Origin: a bacterium
GTDB lineage: Bacteria > SZUA-79 > Acidulodesulfobacterales > Acidulodesulfobacteraceae
NCBI GenBank assembly: GCA_021821565.1
Contig: JAKACI010000124.1
Span: 1-5,125 of the forward strand
Reading direction: 5' to 3'
Length of the DNA stretch: 5,125 nt
Shown: positions 4,918 to 5,125 of the stretch, piece by piece
How positions within the stretch are numbered: position 1 is the stretch's first letter
Layout of the letters: every line of letters begins with the position of its first letter
Notes under the pieces: generated by a model
What the model was told of the DNA's origin: nothing
The model's input: the letters and a program-made list of their open reading frames with translations, nothing else
The model's database searches: none
Made by a program: the position numbers and the translations under genes

Positions 4918-5018
4918 CTAATATTTATATAGCTTTAAAGCTATTTTAACAATCTCTATCGGTAATTTTGGGATTTATTAATATTTATATCAATATATTA
5001 TTTACATTATTTACAAAC

Positions 5019-5027
5019 AAAAAAAAA
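5019..5027 (-). terminator. T-tract terminator after the 5S rRNA gene
   Basis: On the minus strand the 5S rRNA 3' end runs directly into nine consecutive T residues. The base-paired 3' part of the 5S rRNA followed by a U run would release RNA polymerase and end the presumed rRNA operon. No separate terminator hairpin lies between the 5S sequence and the T tract. Confidence 0.6.

Positions 5028-5125
<98 letters not shown>

Larger units (their letters stand above)
4750..4972. repeat. MITE-like repeat element B (longer relative of element A, opposite orientation)
   Basis: The terminal inverted repeats are CCTAAAATTGCCGATAGA (4750-4767) and, reading inward on the minus strand from 4972, CCCAAAATTACCGATAGA. 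The right end continues AGATTGTTAAA, matching the left end of element A. Between the ends lie an 11-bp tandem duplication (4778-4799), a hairpin (4811-4832), the palindrome CCTGCATATGCAGG (4843-4856) followed by GGAATGACTTTG in the order seen in A, the central hairpin CACCC-gac-GGGTG (4883-4895), a dRS3-like palindrome (4898-4917), and the 16-nt palindrome ATAGCTTTAAAGCTAT (4929-4944). It has no ORF. It sits between the 5S rRNA gene and the promoter of the exported-protein gene. No clear target-site duplication is visible. Confidence 0.75.

Overview
The window is AT-rich bacterial DNA, and every gene I can support lies on the minus strand, so transcription runs from high to low coordinates. 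The tRNA and the 5S rRNA are of ordinary bacterial type. The proteins (an AldB/ExaC-type aldehyde dehydrogenase, a Helicobacter/Campylobacter-type beta-carbonic anhydrase, and an exported protein with a TolB-like start and a propeller-like rest) fit a low-GC Gram-negative bacterium. A deltaproteobacterium or campylobacterium-like lineage is my best guess, but the sequence does not prove it.

Layout in the direction of transcription: (1) 5125-5028, the 3' part of a 5S rRNA gene, presumably the end of an rRNA operon outside the window, followed by a T9 tract. (2) 4972-4750, MITE-like repeat element B. (3) 4623-4499, a good sigma70-type promoter, a leader containing seven tandem 7-bp units, and a ribosome binding site. 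(4) 4498-2816, an exported protein of 560 residues. (5) 2815-2641, MITE-like repeat element A, related to B and in the opposite orientation, abutting the stop codon of the previous gene. (6) 2624-2474, promoter and gene for a tRNA with anticodon CAT, with encoded CCA. (7) about 2470-2040, very AT-rich DNA with short repeats and palindromes but no convincing gene. (8) 2031-1223, promoter, a possible 23-codon leader ORF, and a complete beta-carbonic anhydrase gene. (9) 1218-940, an intergenic stretch with a hairpin, a direct repeat, a possible promoter and a 14-nt palindrome. (10) 939-1, the first 313 codons of an aldehyde dehydrogenase gene that runs off the left edge.

The genes look like independent units rather than one operon: each is separated by a non-coding stretch and most have their own plausible promoter. 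Carbonic anhydrase (CO2/bicarbonate balance) and aldehyde dehydrogenase (aldehyde oxidation) are ordinary metabolic genes, and no shared pathway is evident.

I see no defence system, CRISPR array, transposase, toxin-antitoxin pair or biosynthetic cluster. The less ordinary content is (a) the pair of inverted repeat elements with nested dRS3-like palindromes on either side of the exported-protein gene, (b) the 7-bp tandem array in that gene's leader, and (c) the exported protein itself.
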